From Branchiostoma floridae (lineage: Eukaryota > Chordata > Leptocardii > Amphioxiformes > Branchiostomatidae): a stretch of DNA of 64,000 bases. The notes under the pieces were generated by a model. It did no database searches and was not told the origin of the DNA. It saw nothing but the letters and a program-made list of their open reading frames with translations. The stretch is from positions 13,012,771-13,076,770 of the forward strand of contig NC_049990.1 of NCBI RefSeq assembly GCF_000003815.2, given 5' to 3'. Below, piece by piece: positions 13,501-25,500 of this stretch. Both the position numbers and the translations under genes were made by a program. Each line of letters starts with the position of its first letter. The stretch's first letter is position 1.

Positions 13501-16500
13501 TGGAAATTGGAAAATGAACAGCATTTTATAAGTGTATGTAAACTTTACTAGAACTTGTAGAAGACCCATCAGTTCGTTTTGCTACTCTATTGAGTATCGT
13601 ATTATACTCTACTCTTCACTTCAGATAGCCGTGCGTGGTGACTATATAAATTAATGAACGAATATGTACAAGAAAACACGTCACCTATTCATTAGTCGCG
13701 GCCAAAATATAAATATAGAAGAAAAGTTGTAGATGTGAAGGTAGAAAAATCTAATTTTTTTTTAATTTTATTTTCATAGTATTGTTCAGGCGATAGTGCA
13801 ACGCTATTAGTATTACTATTAGTGTTCGCCCGCTCTGGTTGTTGCCCCGCGATAATGGACGTAATGCATGCCTCTAACAATGTCTAATAGTCTCACCTGC
13901 GGACTTTACCGCTCTTCTGGTCGCTGCGCTTAGTGTACGGAAGGGGGCGCTGTCGCACGGCTTCATACAATTTAGGGACTTAGACAAAATTTGGCCGGGC
14001 GGCGGCAATTTTTTCTAAGTGTTTTACGGCGCCCGAAGCGTCCGGCGGTCCTGAACTGCCGAACGTGCTGAACCACTTAATGACGGTTCACCGCCCGGCG
14101 CTCGGACCGGCAGCCTCGCGGGCCGGACGGCTTTCACGTAGGCGGACCGTGTGGACTACCCTCGGACCGGTCCGAACTGTTCGGGGCGATTTGATTTTCA
14201 CACAGGAGACTTGATTCTGGTAATATCAGCAAGTACCAGAATGCAGAAAGTGGAATCTCAACGTTTATTTTTTCTACATTTGATTTTCAATTTCAATAAA
14301 AGCATGCACACACAATAATTATTGTAAATCTGCAGTTACTGCATACATGTACTTTTTTCAATGAAACATTAAAATGCATCTGAAAATATCAGGCATTTTG
14401 TCCAGATAACAGGGAGTGAAGGAATGGTACAGAATTGGATGGATTAGGAACATTCACAAAACCTTATCTTTGACACTTACCTAAAGAAACCAACAAATAT
14501 TCAAACAAGGCTTGGGCCTGCTAAATGAACTAACCTGATGTCCTGGCATATCTTCGTTACGAAATGCAATTGTATCCAGACTAGTACCCTTGCTGGTCAA
14601 GGCTCGTAAGTGGCTATCATGGTGACTGAATTGATCTTCCAGAAACTTGATTGCAAGCATCGCTCCTTGTTGTAACTTCTGAGCATGCCCAGAGGTCTTC
14701 TCCTCATGTCTGCTGCCACGTGCCAGTCCATCCAGCTCATTAATGACTGAAATTAGGGGTAGATGTTTGAAGACTTCAAGACATTGTTCATGTCATATCA
14801 ATGATACATCTACATTGAGATATCCCCAAAAATAGCCCCATCAGGGGCAAAGTACATTGTAGCTATAGGTGGAGAGTTGAGGCCAGGCAGGGCATTCCAC
14901 TTCAGTATATAGTGTGGGGAAACATGAACGTCTATTAATTTTTTTTTTTTTGTGAATAAAGAGACTCTTTTTACACAACCATTGCTTTATTCCTTACCAG
15001 GTTGGATATGGGGTCTGGTGATTGGCTTGCTTGTGAACTAAAATTCCAACTAGCATGTCAGCCATCCGACCAGCGTGACTTATTAACAATGAAGTTTATT
15101 GCATATTCATGCCCCATTGGGGCTAAATGCAGTCGGTTTCATATAAACTTAAGGTATTAATGGAAAAGTTATACATATACTATAGTTTATAATTATGCTT
15201 CTTCTCTCTTCTTAAAACAGGTCGAACAAGATTTACATGTAAAAAGTTAAATGTACGCCAGTCCACTTGATTTGGCACAGTACATACAGTCAACTAAACT
15301 AATTAATAAATTGTTTAGTTTTATTAAAACACAACATTCTTCTGACGTGAGAAATCTTTGTGTAGAAATTTCAGGAATCAAACTAACAGCGTGCTGTTCC
15401 AAGTTTCATGTGTGTTTCTGACAAGTTTCAGATCCTCTTCAGATTTTCGGATGAAAAAAATTTAAACTGCATAAAAAAAAATTATGATAATTATGACCCC
15501 ATTTTATGTTAAGCTAGTGACAACTGAGCTTGGAAAGTTTAGAAATCGTATTTTTATGTAAGGAAACTACTGTACAAAGTCGTAACCAAGTTTCCGACAC
15601 TCACCAATAAGTGGCACCACAACTGTGAACATCTGGCAGAGAATAAGCCTCTTCAAACCATGCAGGTTGTCAATGAAGCTGTTGGTGTCTGGGATCAGAA
15701 ATGCAGGGACAACCTCCACTTCTATCTGCACTGCAGAGGTCTGGTCATCCAGCACAGCCTAAGCCAACAAGAAATTGGTTGACTGTATGAATGAGATTTT
15801 TTTTACATTTGCATGAGATGAAAAGTAGTGATGACATGTTAATTGCTATTAACATTAATTTTGGAATCATGGTGTTAATTGTGTTGATTTAGGCTAAATG
15901 CGTAAATCAGATAATTTAGTGCCCAGAAGCCATGACCTCTGGCTCACGTGACTCATTCTGTCTCAAATAAGAAGTGTCTAAGAGACGTAGATCGCAGAGT
16001 TCCTTTTTTATGCCCGCCCACCCACCTCATTGTTGGTCACCCTTCTGAAATCTGAACATTAAAAGTTCCATTCCAAGCCCACTCAGGTCTCCTTGCTGTC
16101 ATGAGTGAGAGTGCAGATAATGACATGACTGGTGCGGCACTCTATTGCTTTGTTGTATTTGAAATACTGGTACTAGTCACATTTTCATTTCTCACATTTC
16201 TGAATAAATAAATAAATTTGAGATAAAGTAGACAATAATACTACAGTGTCTGTGACAATGTAGACTGTTCTGATTGGATAAATAAATTGGATCACATCGG
16301 AATCATTAAAATTTCATCTATTGTGCACATGCAGTACGATAGATACAAGACTACTGGTTGATAGCCTAAATATTTATAAGAAGCACTGGCAGAAACTCTA
16401 TCAAAACCATTTGTTCATGCATGACGACCTCTTTTGGTCAGTCCATTGAGCAGTCAATGCTTTAGACAGTTGGCCTGTACTAGTCTCTGATAGAATTGCA

Positions 16501-19500
16501 CCAGGATGAACGTGAAGCCTCTTTCTCTAAATTCCTCCTATATATTTGAATCAACATAAGGTGTTACCTCTATGTGGTTTTTCCGTTTCTCCTTCTCTTC
16601 CAACAGTTTGGCCAGCAAGTCCCTTTTGGCCTTCAATTCTTTGAATGAGCCTCTGCTCATATCACAAGTTTCAGCATTCATTTCTTCCTCTTCTATGCAA
16701 GCTTCAATGATGATATCTTCTTCAATCTGCTATAATTCAATGCAAAATTCTTCTGTAAGTACATAAGCTGCATCTATTAGATGCCTTAAAGAAGTAGGGC
16801 CAATGTATACACACAGACACACACACACACACACAAACACACATATACACATGTATATAGGGTGTCATTGATCATTGATGTAAGAGCTAACAGAAGGAAA
16901 ATCTGACATCTGAAGAGAAACCCCTCCCTTGACTCAGGCTCCAGTCTTGGACACTTGGATGTATGGACACTCTGATTTCACAGATATTCTATTTTATATA
17001 TAAATCATAATACATTGGTATTGAATGTAGAAACAAGGGAAATGTGATCAACCAATTTTAGTATCCATCATGACTCCGGCTACCAAAATGTCTGAGTCTC
17101 ACATTTGTTTTCACAGAATGGAAAAAAATTATATGCAAGTCAATTATCTATTATTGATAACTACTTTTACCAGATTTTCTGCAGCAACATTGAGCTGGCC
17201 TGCAGCATGTTCTGCATCCTGATTGGTGGAGACAATGGAGACATGCTTGCCATGTTCCCACACTAAGATGGGTCTCTCAATCCCACACAAGTACTGGCCA
17301 AATAACTGCAGAGACTTCTTTCTCAATACGTCTTGTGCAACACCCTATAGACAAAGATAGTGCAGGGAATAAGTGCATATATGTCAGCATTGTTGAAAGC
17401 AGATTGTTTTAAATGCATGTCATATACATGTACACGAGCATGTAGTCACTTTGAAAGTTTGATGCTGGACACAGGGAAGAAAAACCTTTGGACTGAAACA
17501 TCACATATCTACCAGTATTAGTGGTTGTCAAACACTATGCTAGAAAATGGTACGAGACAGACATGAAGCACAATTGTGTTCCACATAGTGTACCTTCTGC
17601 ACTAAAGAAGAAGAAGCATATTTGACCCCAGTGATGATCTGGCTGCTGAGTGGTTGGAACCCTGCCAGGTGAAAGTCTTCTTCCAGCACAACTGGCTCCA
17701 AACCTACATAATGACAATTTATAGAGTCAATTCCAAGTCACCGAGATGGTTTTGAAATAATATTTGTAATAAGGTTGAACTATTTTGAGTAAAAGAACAT
17801 TTCTGTCACTTAAGTTCGAAATTGTTCCAACATTTCAAAATGAAAGTTTAAACAAGTTTGAACCTTTTTATATTTGTTGGAACATTTGGGAAAATAATGA
17901 TATAATTATCTCTTTATTTAGAACAATTTTCAAACATCTATGTGTTTTTGTTACTGTTCCAACATGTTCCAACATTTTGTGTCATTTTTTCCCTCCATAA
18001 AAACTTTTATTGACCCCATAAACAAAGCTGCTAAGCTTGGTCCTTTGTTTGGCTCTTGTATTTTTAGATGTTCTTTAGTATACAATGGTGAGTCTTTTGT
18101 GAGAAGGTGGCAGACAGACATAATTTCCTGCACTTGGCAGGGATGTGTGAATTGCCCTCTTCCCAGCCCACTGACCCAGTTTCATCATTTTGTTTCCATG
18201 TTCGAACATGTGATCACAAATGATGCATCTATGTTGGAACAGTTTAGAAACTAACAGAAATAATGTATTTGATGTTAGAAATGTTTCTAACATGTTTGAA
18301 TACTGTAGAAATATTTAGAACGTCACATAGATGTTATGAATAGTTCTAAACAGTTACTTATCACAGTTAGATTGTTACAAAGATTTCCAAAATGTTGGAA
18401 CAAAAGGCAAGAAACACCCTCTCGGTAATATGGAATCGACTCTATCATCCATCACTTATAATCACTTATCCATCACTTGTCAAACCAAACCAAACCAAAC
18501 CAAACCAAACTTATAATATTACTGACAATGTTGCACAACTGTCCCTGGCAGATTTTTTCTAGCCTGGTATCCAGTCGTAATATAGCTCCCGAGTCTCTTC
18601 TCTTCTCTTTGCAATATACGTAATAGGAGCTATATTACGACTGGATACCAGGCTAGATTTTTTCAACAGTGTAGCTCAATGCAAGCTTAAGTGTTGGCTA
18701 ATTCTGAGCCACATAAGTTGATAAGTCAAAGAGAGACTTTATAAAGGAGATACATGATGTAGAAGAGTTGAAGGCATGTGGGTTAAAGGAAAGGAAGGAA
18801 AGTAAGATGCAGAGATATGAATCTGTAAGTTATAGAAATGTGCATTTTTATACATGCTCCGTTTCCGTCTCATACAATAGCTGGAAGTTGGTCAGGGTTC
18901 TTTGGTTCTTTTGTACAATCATGTACATGTAGATTGTTGATCATTGTTGGGACTTCAGGATACAAAGAAAACATCACCTTCTCTGTTTTCATCCTCCATG
19001 GTGACAGCACTCAAGTCACTCTCTTCCAATTCATTGCAAAGGTCAGCAAGTGCTGTCCAGGTATTGACAACTGGACTAAAATAGAAACAACAGTGTAGAA
19101 AAAAACAGATTAAATTACTGTTCAGTTACAACCATATATGATCTGCTTCACTACAAAAATTGAATTTTTCTTGTTTTCTCATTTTTTTTCTTACGGAGTG
19201 AAAAAGCTTCTTGTATTAAGAAAGGTCAAGAAAAATCAAGTACCTCCCGCAAGACCTTTATACAAATTCCTACTAAAGAGTTTTATTCTTGTTTTTCTAA
19301 TAACTGAAGAAAATAGTTCTAAAAATAATGCTCACTGATGTTGATAATGCTCACATTGTTTCTATGCAGATGCCAAGGGCTGAAAACCAAGTTCACACCT
19401 AGGTAACAAGGGACTTCACACATCAGTGTAATTTATTCATTATTGATATGCGTAGCCACACAAGGAAACACTCACCTGAGTTTTGACACCTCATTCATGA

Positions 19501-22500
19501 AGTGTTAAAACTGTCAGGCTGAAAGGGGCTGACTTTCTTATTGTGATCTGCTACAAAGTAAACACACCTGGTTCCATTCAATTTCTTGCATAGTCAGACC
19601 AGAAGTGAACAATAGTAGTATCCTCTTTCAGTCCCTTTAACCACCCAATAACAATAGGCAAGACTGTTCTAAGACTGTTTAAGCCCTTTTTTGGCCGTTT
19701 TCAGACCTTACTGTGTTGGCAGTTGTCAGGGTAAGTAATATATGATCTAGGGGAAAAATTTGTCTACCATGGGGTCCAACAGCACACCCCAGAAATACTC
19801 CACTTTGTATTTCAATTAATGCTAAATTTTGTATTTTAAAACCTGTCCAGTGGTACATACATCTATTGGAAATAATCTAAGATTCTGGTATAAAAATAAT
19901 ACATAAAGAAATCAGTAAACTGAAGAAAAAAAATTTTGAACAAGCCTTGACCTGGAAAGAAACTCTTCAAATGGTCAACTTCCTAACCATCTACCAAAAT
20001 ACTGGACAGGGTCCTACATTAATGAGATTTTTCCCTTGAAGGTTTCAGCTTTGCGATCATCCTCATATCGGGTTAATGAATCCGCTATTCAGGGCTCTAG
20101 CCAGCTCAAATTTTTTTTCCGTCAGCCAATTCCCATTGTCGCAAAAACACTATTCCATGGAGATAGAAAGACTGAACTGAGACCTTGAAAAATGGGTTTT
20201 TAATGATATTATCGTATGCGAAAGGGCGCTGACACACTTCGTCAACAATAATAACAATTATAGCAAAACAAACAGTGTGTGGCTTTTACGGCCGTGGACG
20301 GCGTCCCCAAGCCGTCTGTAGCTAATCCACCAACTTGAAGGATTTTTGTCCGTCAAGGTTGACGGATTGATTTTAAAGATTTTCCGTCACACGCAGCAAA
20401 TTTCCGTCAATTGACGGAAAAACGGACGCTGGCTAGAGCCCTGCCGCTATTGGAGAATTTAAGTTGAGTCAGAGAATGCTGCAGTCTCTTACCTAGTAGT
20501 GCTGTGTGTGCTGGTTGTAGGGTTCCACATGGATCGATGACATGTCATCCAGTCTGCCCAAACTTTTAAACTGGGCAGCAGCTCTTGTAGATCAGTGTTG
20601 GGTTTGCCCTCTGCCAAAACAGTTCAACATGATTGCTGAGTATACAATGTAATAAAACTATGTACAAGTCATGGAATTCTGCATTTTGAAAGACATCCTA
20701 TATACATCATGAAGAATACTCTTTCTTAGAATTCCACAGTGTAAGCAAACAAGGATTGCACATAGCTTATGGTACAATAGGTACAAGAACAATAGGCCAG
20801 CCTTTATATACTAGTAGCAGACATATGAGTATGAATTAAATCAGGACTTTTGTTTGGTCAATGAATTAGTACGTGATCTTTTTGTGCATCAGATGCATTT
20901 TGTGATGAACCTGCTGCATGGGCAAAGGTAGCTGATAAAACCTGCATTATTTATTTCTATTTTATCAGCTTTATTGCGGCTGCATCTCTGAATCTTGTAC
21001 CGAAGAATTTCTTAAAATACCTGAGTGTATACATGTAGTACACATATGTTGAAAGTTATAAATATACAGAACATGACAGCTGTATTTGAACATAGGGTCA
21101 GACATAGGGTCAAATGGCAATTAAGTTCTGCTGCAAACTATACCATTCTTACCACAACGACCTGGCATTTAACCTGTTGATCAGCCACATGGTGATTTAC
21201 ATCATTCACCCGAAAAAGAGACCTGGCACATCCTCATCTTGTAAATAGATTAGTCAGTGAAAGGGTATGTCACCCCATAAGGGGCGGTATAACTCCGTCG
21301 TGTGTAAGCATGTCGACCAATGATGATGCGCTGGTGCAAGTAGCATAATTGAAAATTACCTGCACCAGAAAACCTTTACCTGCACCACTCTAAATTAAGG
21401 ATGTAAGGATCATATCAAAATTGTTCAGGAACCATTGCTATTATTTCTTAATGTATTAGGTAGTAACAGTCAATGCTGGATAAAACAAACTTAAAGACGT
21501 GACTTGAAACTCTACCAGATAATGGCTAAAAATTTAAGTACTTTCTGAAACATCATCGAATTCCCTATTTGCTGTCAAACAACTGAAACAAAAATTGTAA
21601 TATTTCCGACCATCTGAAGAAGATTTCACTGACAGAATTTTATTTTGTCCTTACCTTGACTACCATCACTGTTTGCTGAGCTTGTAAGGGAGGTTCTCTG
21701 TTGTTGTAGCTTGTGAACAGCAGTTGTGACCATGAGACCAAACATGTCCATGCCCAGTTTCACAGCACAATCCTGAAGTGGAGACTTGATTCCTTCTGTC
21801 CAACCTTCTGAAGAAGTGCCTGGACAACAAAAGGCCCTGTTGACTACATTTTAGTCCTGAGTGTTAATGTTGCCATACAAGATTGAAATGAACCAAATCA
21901 AAGTTATTGACAAAAGCATGACTGAGTACACTCAGATGTTTAATATGTAAGTCTACATCTGTATGTAATGTGCAATGTCATGCAGAAAAGTTCATGGTGG
22001 TTTTATATTCAGTTTTCACAGGGGCTGCATGCTACACTGTGAACTCAAAACCACATTTTATATGTACCCATTATAGTGACTACAGTAAATGTTGCTGCTG
22101 TGAACCCAAAACTGCTGCTAATTTAGGAATTAAATCCCTGAAAACTTATTTTTCTCACAATTGCTGACAGCAAACATGTTGATCCCCATGACTTGCAGCA
22201 GCTTCATGTTTCCAATAGATGCTGGTGAAAGTTGCAGAAGACTCTGGAACTCCTGAAGGGTTCTGCTCACTACCACAGCGAAGGTCTCCATCCTTTCATT
22301 AGAAAAAAATTAAAAGTCTGAATCACAGATGGCAAAATTCCCTTCTTAGCCTTCCCATACATGAGCAGATTTGTAACTCTTCCAGCCCCAAAACACCACA
22401 GTGATTGTCAGCATGCATTTTGGCCCATTATCAAACTTGTACATAATTATACATTAATGCCTGGAAGGGTACAAGTTGTAAATTGTATGACTTAGCAAAC

Positions 22501-25500
22501 ATAATACTGTTAACTGTTAAGCAAACATTAGGCCATATTGATTTGGTTACATGGATAATATCCTCTAGATCTGGGAACCCCCAAACTGATGCAAGGCGAA
22601 TAGAAAAAAAGTCAGGCAAAAGAAAAGTTGTTTTCATTATGAAATAACACACACACACACACACACATGTACACACACACACACACACATGTACACACAC
22701 ACACACACATGTACACACACACACACACACACATGTACACACACACACATGCACACACATGTACACACACACATGTACACACACACACACATTAGCTAAG
22801 CAGCAGCAATCAAACTTACCCTGTCTTTGTGAAAAGTTTCCCATGTGCATGAAGGAAGTTCAGCTCAAAGGTCTTCATCAGCTGCAAGAACAAGATAAGC
22901 ACAAAAATAACAAAATAAGCACAACAATAACAAAATAAGCAAAACAATGACAAAATAAGCACAACAATAAAAAAATAAGCACAAAAATGACAAAATAAGC
23001 ACAACAATGACAAAATAAGCACAACAATGACAACAAAATATTAAGCATAACAATGACAACAAAATAAGCACATTGACAACAAAACTGCCATAATTCACCA
23101 ACATAACACCCACAAAAGCCTTAGACGTAGATACAACTTAATAACCATGATTAAAACCTATTTCAAAATGTTTGTAGCATTACTATATGATTGTTCCATT
23201 TGATATGTTAAATAACGTTTACGTTACCATCCCCTTTGGGTAGAATGGTATAGACCTTTGAAATGCAGCTTTTGTCCAGCACTTTTGATTAGTAATGATA
23301 AATTAACCTTGGAGGCTCAGAGTTAAACATTTAACAACTGAGTATGGTCACACATTTAAAGTACTCTGAAAAGCCATCCTCATCTTATATCTGTATTGAG
23401 TATGACTCATGTACATCATGAAGAAACAGTAAAAATGAAACCTACTTCAGATGGTGTTTTTGTGTTTGGCTGCCCAGTTACACCCAGGCCAGAAACAAGA
23501 CCTTTCATCTGGCCTTTCCTGAGCTGAGGAGGTAGGATCCAGACTTCTCGACGAAGTGGCGATGATTTTTCAGGGTACTGCCTTCTGACCTTCGGCCATT
23601 TCTCCCCAAACTTTCCGTGGTGACTCTCCTGATTAGCCTTTTTCTTCCCTTCCATCTGAGTTACCTTTGGGCAGTTTTCAAAACAAAGTTATGACTGAAC
23701 TCTTGAACTTTTACAGTATACAGCAATGAAATTGTATGTGCTAGAAGCAAATTTTGTTAGAAACTTTGTATGACATAAACATCACTGCACGAAAACCCAT
23801 ATTCCCAGTTCTATCTGTGCCTGTTCATGTCCGTTAAAACTGGCGTAGCCCGGCTGTGTGATTTTTCCAAGTCAGGCGAGCACTTGCCACGAAAATCCGG
23901 TGTACAGTCACGTGCCCAATGGTTCCCAGGCCTCAAAGACTCCGCATGTAACCATACCAAGCAAACAACAATAGGCTTTAGTTCACGCATTATATGCTAC
24001 GCTGCTGAACTGCGTACACAGAAATGATTGGAGAATGATCTAAAACTTCAGAATCTATGACATTTCCTTACCTAACCAAAAGCACACTTGACATTGTATG
24101 CCATTAAGGAATGAAGCTGTATAGGAATGCAATGTCTTTTGGATTTCTGTATTGAATGCGACACACGGTCTCACATGATGATGATGACTGAATGTAGTAA
24201 AGTTGAAAAAAAGAATGTTGCTGACAGCTAACGCCAACAATAATTGCCGCTAAATTGGGCAGCTACATTACCATCCATGTCCATACTAGACAGGCGTGCT
24301 AACTGTGCAGGACATGCCTATAGATTTCATGCTGGCTGCACGAGAATTTCCAGGGTCCCACCACCGTGACCATGTCCTGCACAGAAAGGGGGTGCACTTC
24401 CCACCATTCCCAGGACGCCGGCCCATGGACAGAAGATGCGAACAAGTCAACTAGACCTGGATATTGTCAGAAAACTTGAATTTGTAGGCACATAAAAAAG
24501 ACAATTTCCACCCCACAAATTTGACTTTTCGTGCAGTGCATGTTCATGCACGATACGCGCACAGATTCCACCACAAAACTCCATGTCACACCTACAACTG
24601 CTTAAAATGAGACTCAAGTCCAGATGCATTAGCGTTCTGGTTCTGCAAATCATATTTTCTGAATCCAAAAAAAATCCAGGTGCAAAATATGATATTGCAA
24701 GCAACTATTGGACAAACTTCAACTATTAAGAAATGTTGGGTTGATCTTGATATAATCAACTTTTTCAATAAATTCTGAAAAGTATACCAGATTGTCAACT
24801 TATAGCTTATGCAACTTCAAAATTTACAGTTGTATTAATGGGTAAAAAACTGACTTTAATAACTGGCAATCATCCCATAATTTGAAAACTTTCCCTGTAG
24901 AAAAATGGGGCAATGTTACTATTGTTAGGCAATTGTAGTGTGTGAATTCAAGTTTCTCATCAACTTTAGCCTTCACAAATTAAGCTTCTTCTTCAGCAGT
25001 GCAATTATCCCAATAGGAACAAATACCATGCCCATGCACGCATGGGTCTGCAATTGATGTGAATGAAACATCTATTTGAAAATAACATGGTTCACGACAC
25101 TTCTGGTATTGAGATGGCTAACCGTTGTACATGTATGTGACTTGAATTGATAATCACGAGGCACAGTCAGGAAAACACAAGCCTACTAGTAGGCAAAGAA
25201 CTTATAATAAGAAGAGCATTTAGTTTCATTACCTTTCTTCGCACCTCCTCAAATAGGGTCATGAGGCTCTCCCTGGCAGTCACAAATGGGTTGCTAGCTG
25301 CCAGGCTTCTCATGTAGAAGTAAACTGCATCCATTTTCCGTCTCTACATCAAGAAAAAGTATCTGAGTCAGCACTGTTGCCCTGTCCGAATATCAGGATC
25401 CATTGTGACAGAAAATCTTAGATTTTAGAAGTCAATATTCTGCAATGGCAAACTAAATGGTGTTTGACAGGAAATACTCTGGGCTCAAATCCTATTTTGT

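Larger units (their letters stand above)
7600..14206. mobile_element. Putative 6.6 kb inverted-repeat element with GC-rich subterminal blocks, inside SMG6 intron 18
   Basis: The ends are exact inverted copies, CCTGTGTGAAAAT at 7600-7612 and ATTTTCACACAGG at 14194-14206. Just inside each end lies an unusual GC-rich block (7613-8095 and 13988-14193) packed with CGGAC/GTCCG and GAACGGTTCG-type words, in an otherwise AT-rich intron. Shorter blocks of the same words occur at 10113-10137 and 11024-11050. The interior shows no transposase that I recognise. I could not see a clear target-site duplication. The size and shape suggest a DNA transposon, but two independent insertions sharing ends are possible. 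Confidence 0.45.

Noticed and set aside
7600-14206. ProtoRAG-type transposon
   Set aside because: The ends do not look like recombination-signal heptamers and no RAG1- or RAG2-like reading frame was seen.
22431-22850. 139-codon Cys/Val-rich frame on the minus strand
   Set aside because: Runs through a CA microsatellite and overlaps a sure SMG6 exon in the wrong frame.
22159-22881. Frame break between SMG6 exons 9 and 10
   Set aside because: First reading suggested a missing base, but the donor is ACAGG|GTAAG, which leaves two bases and restores the frame at TGMET.
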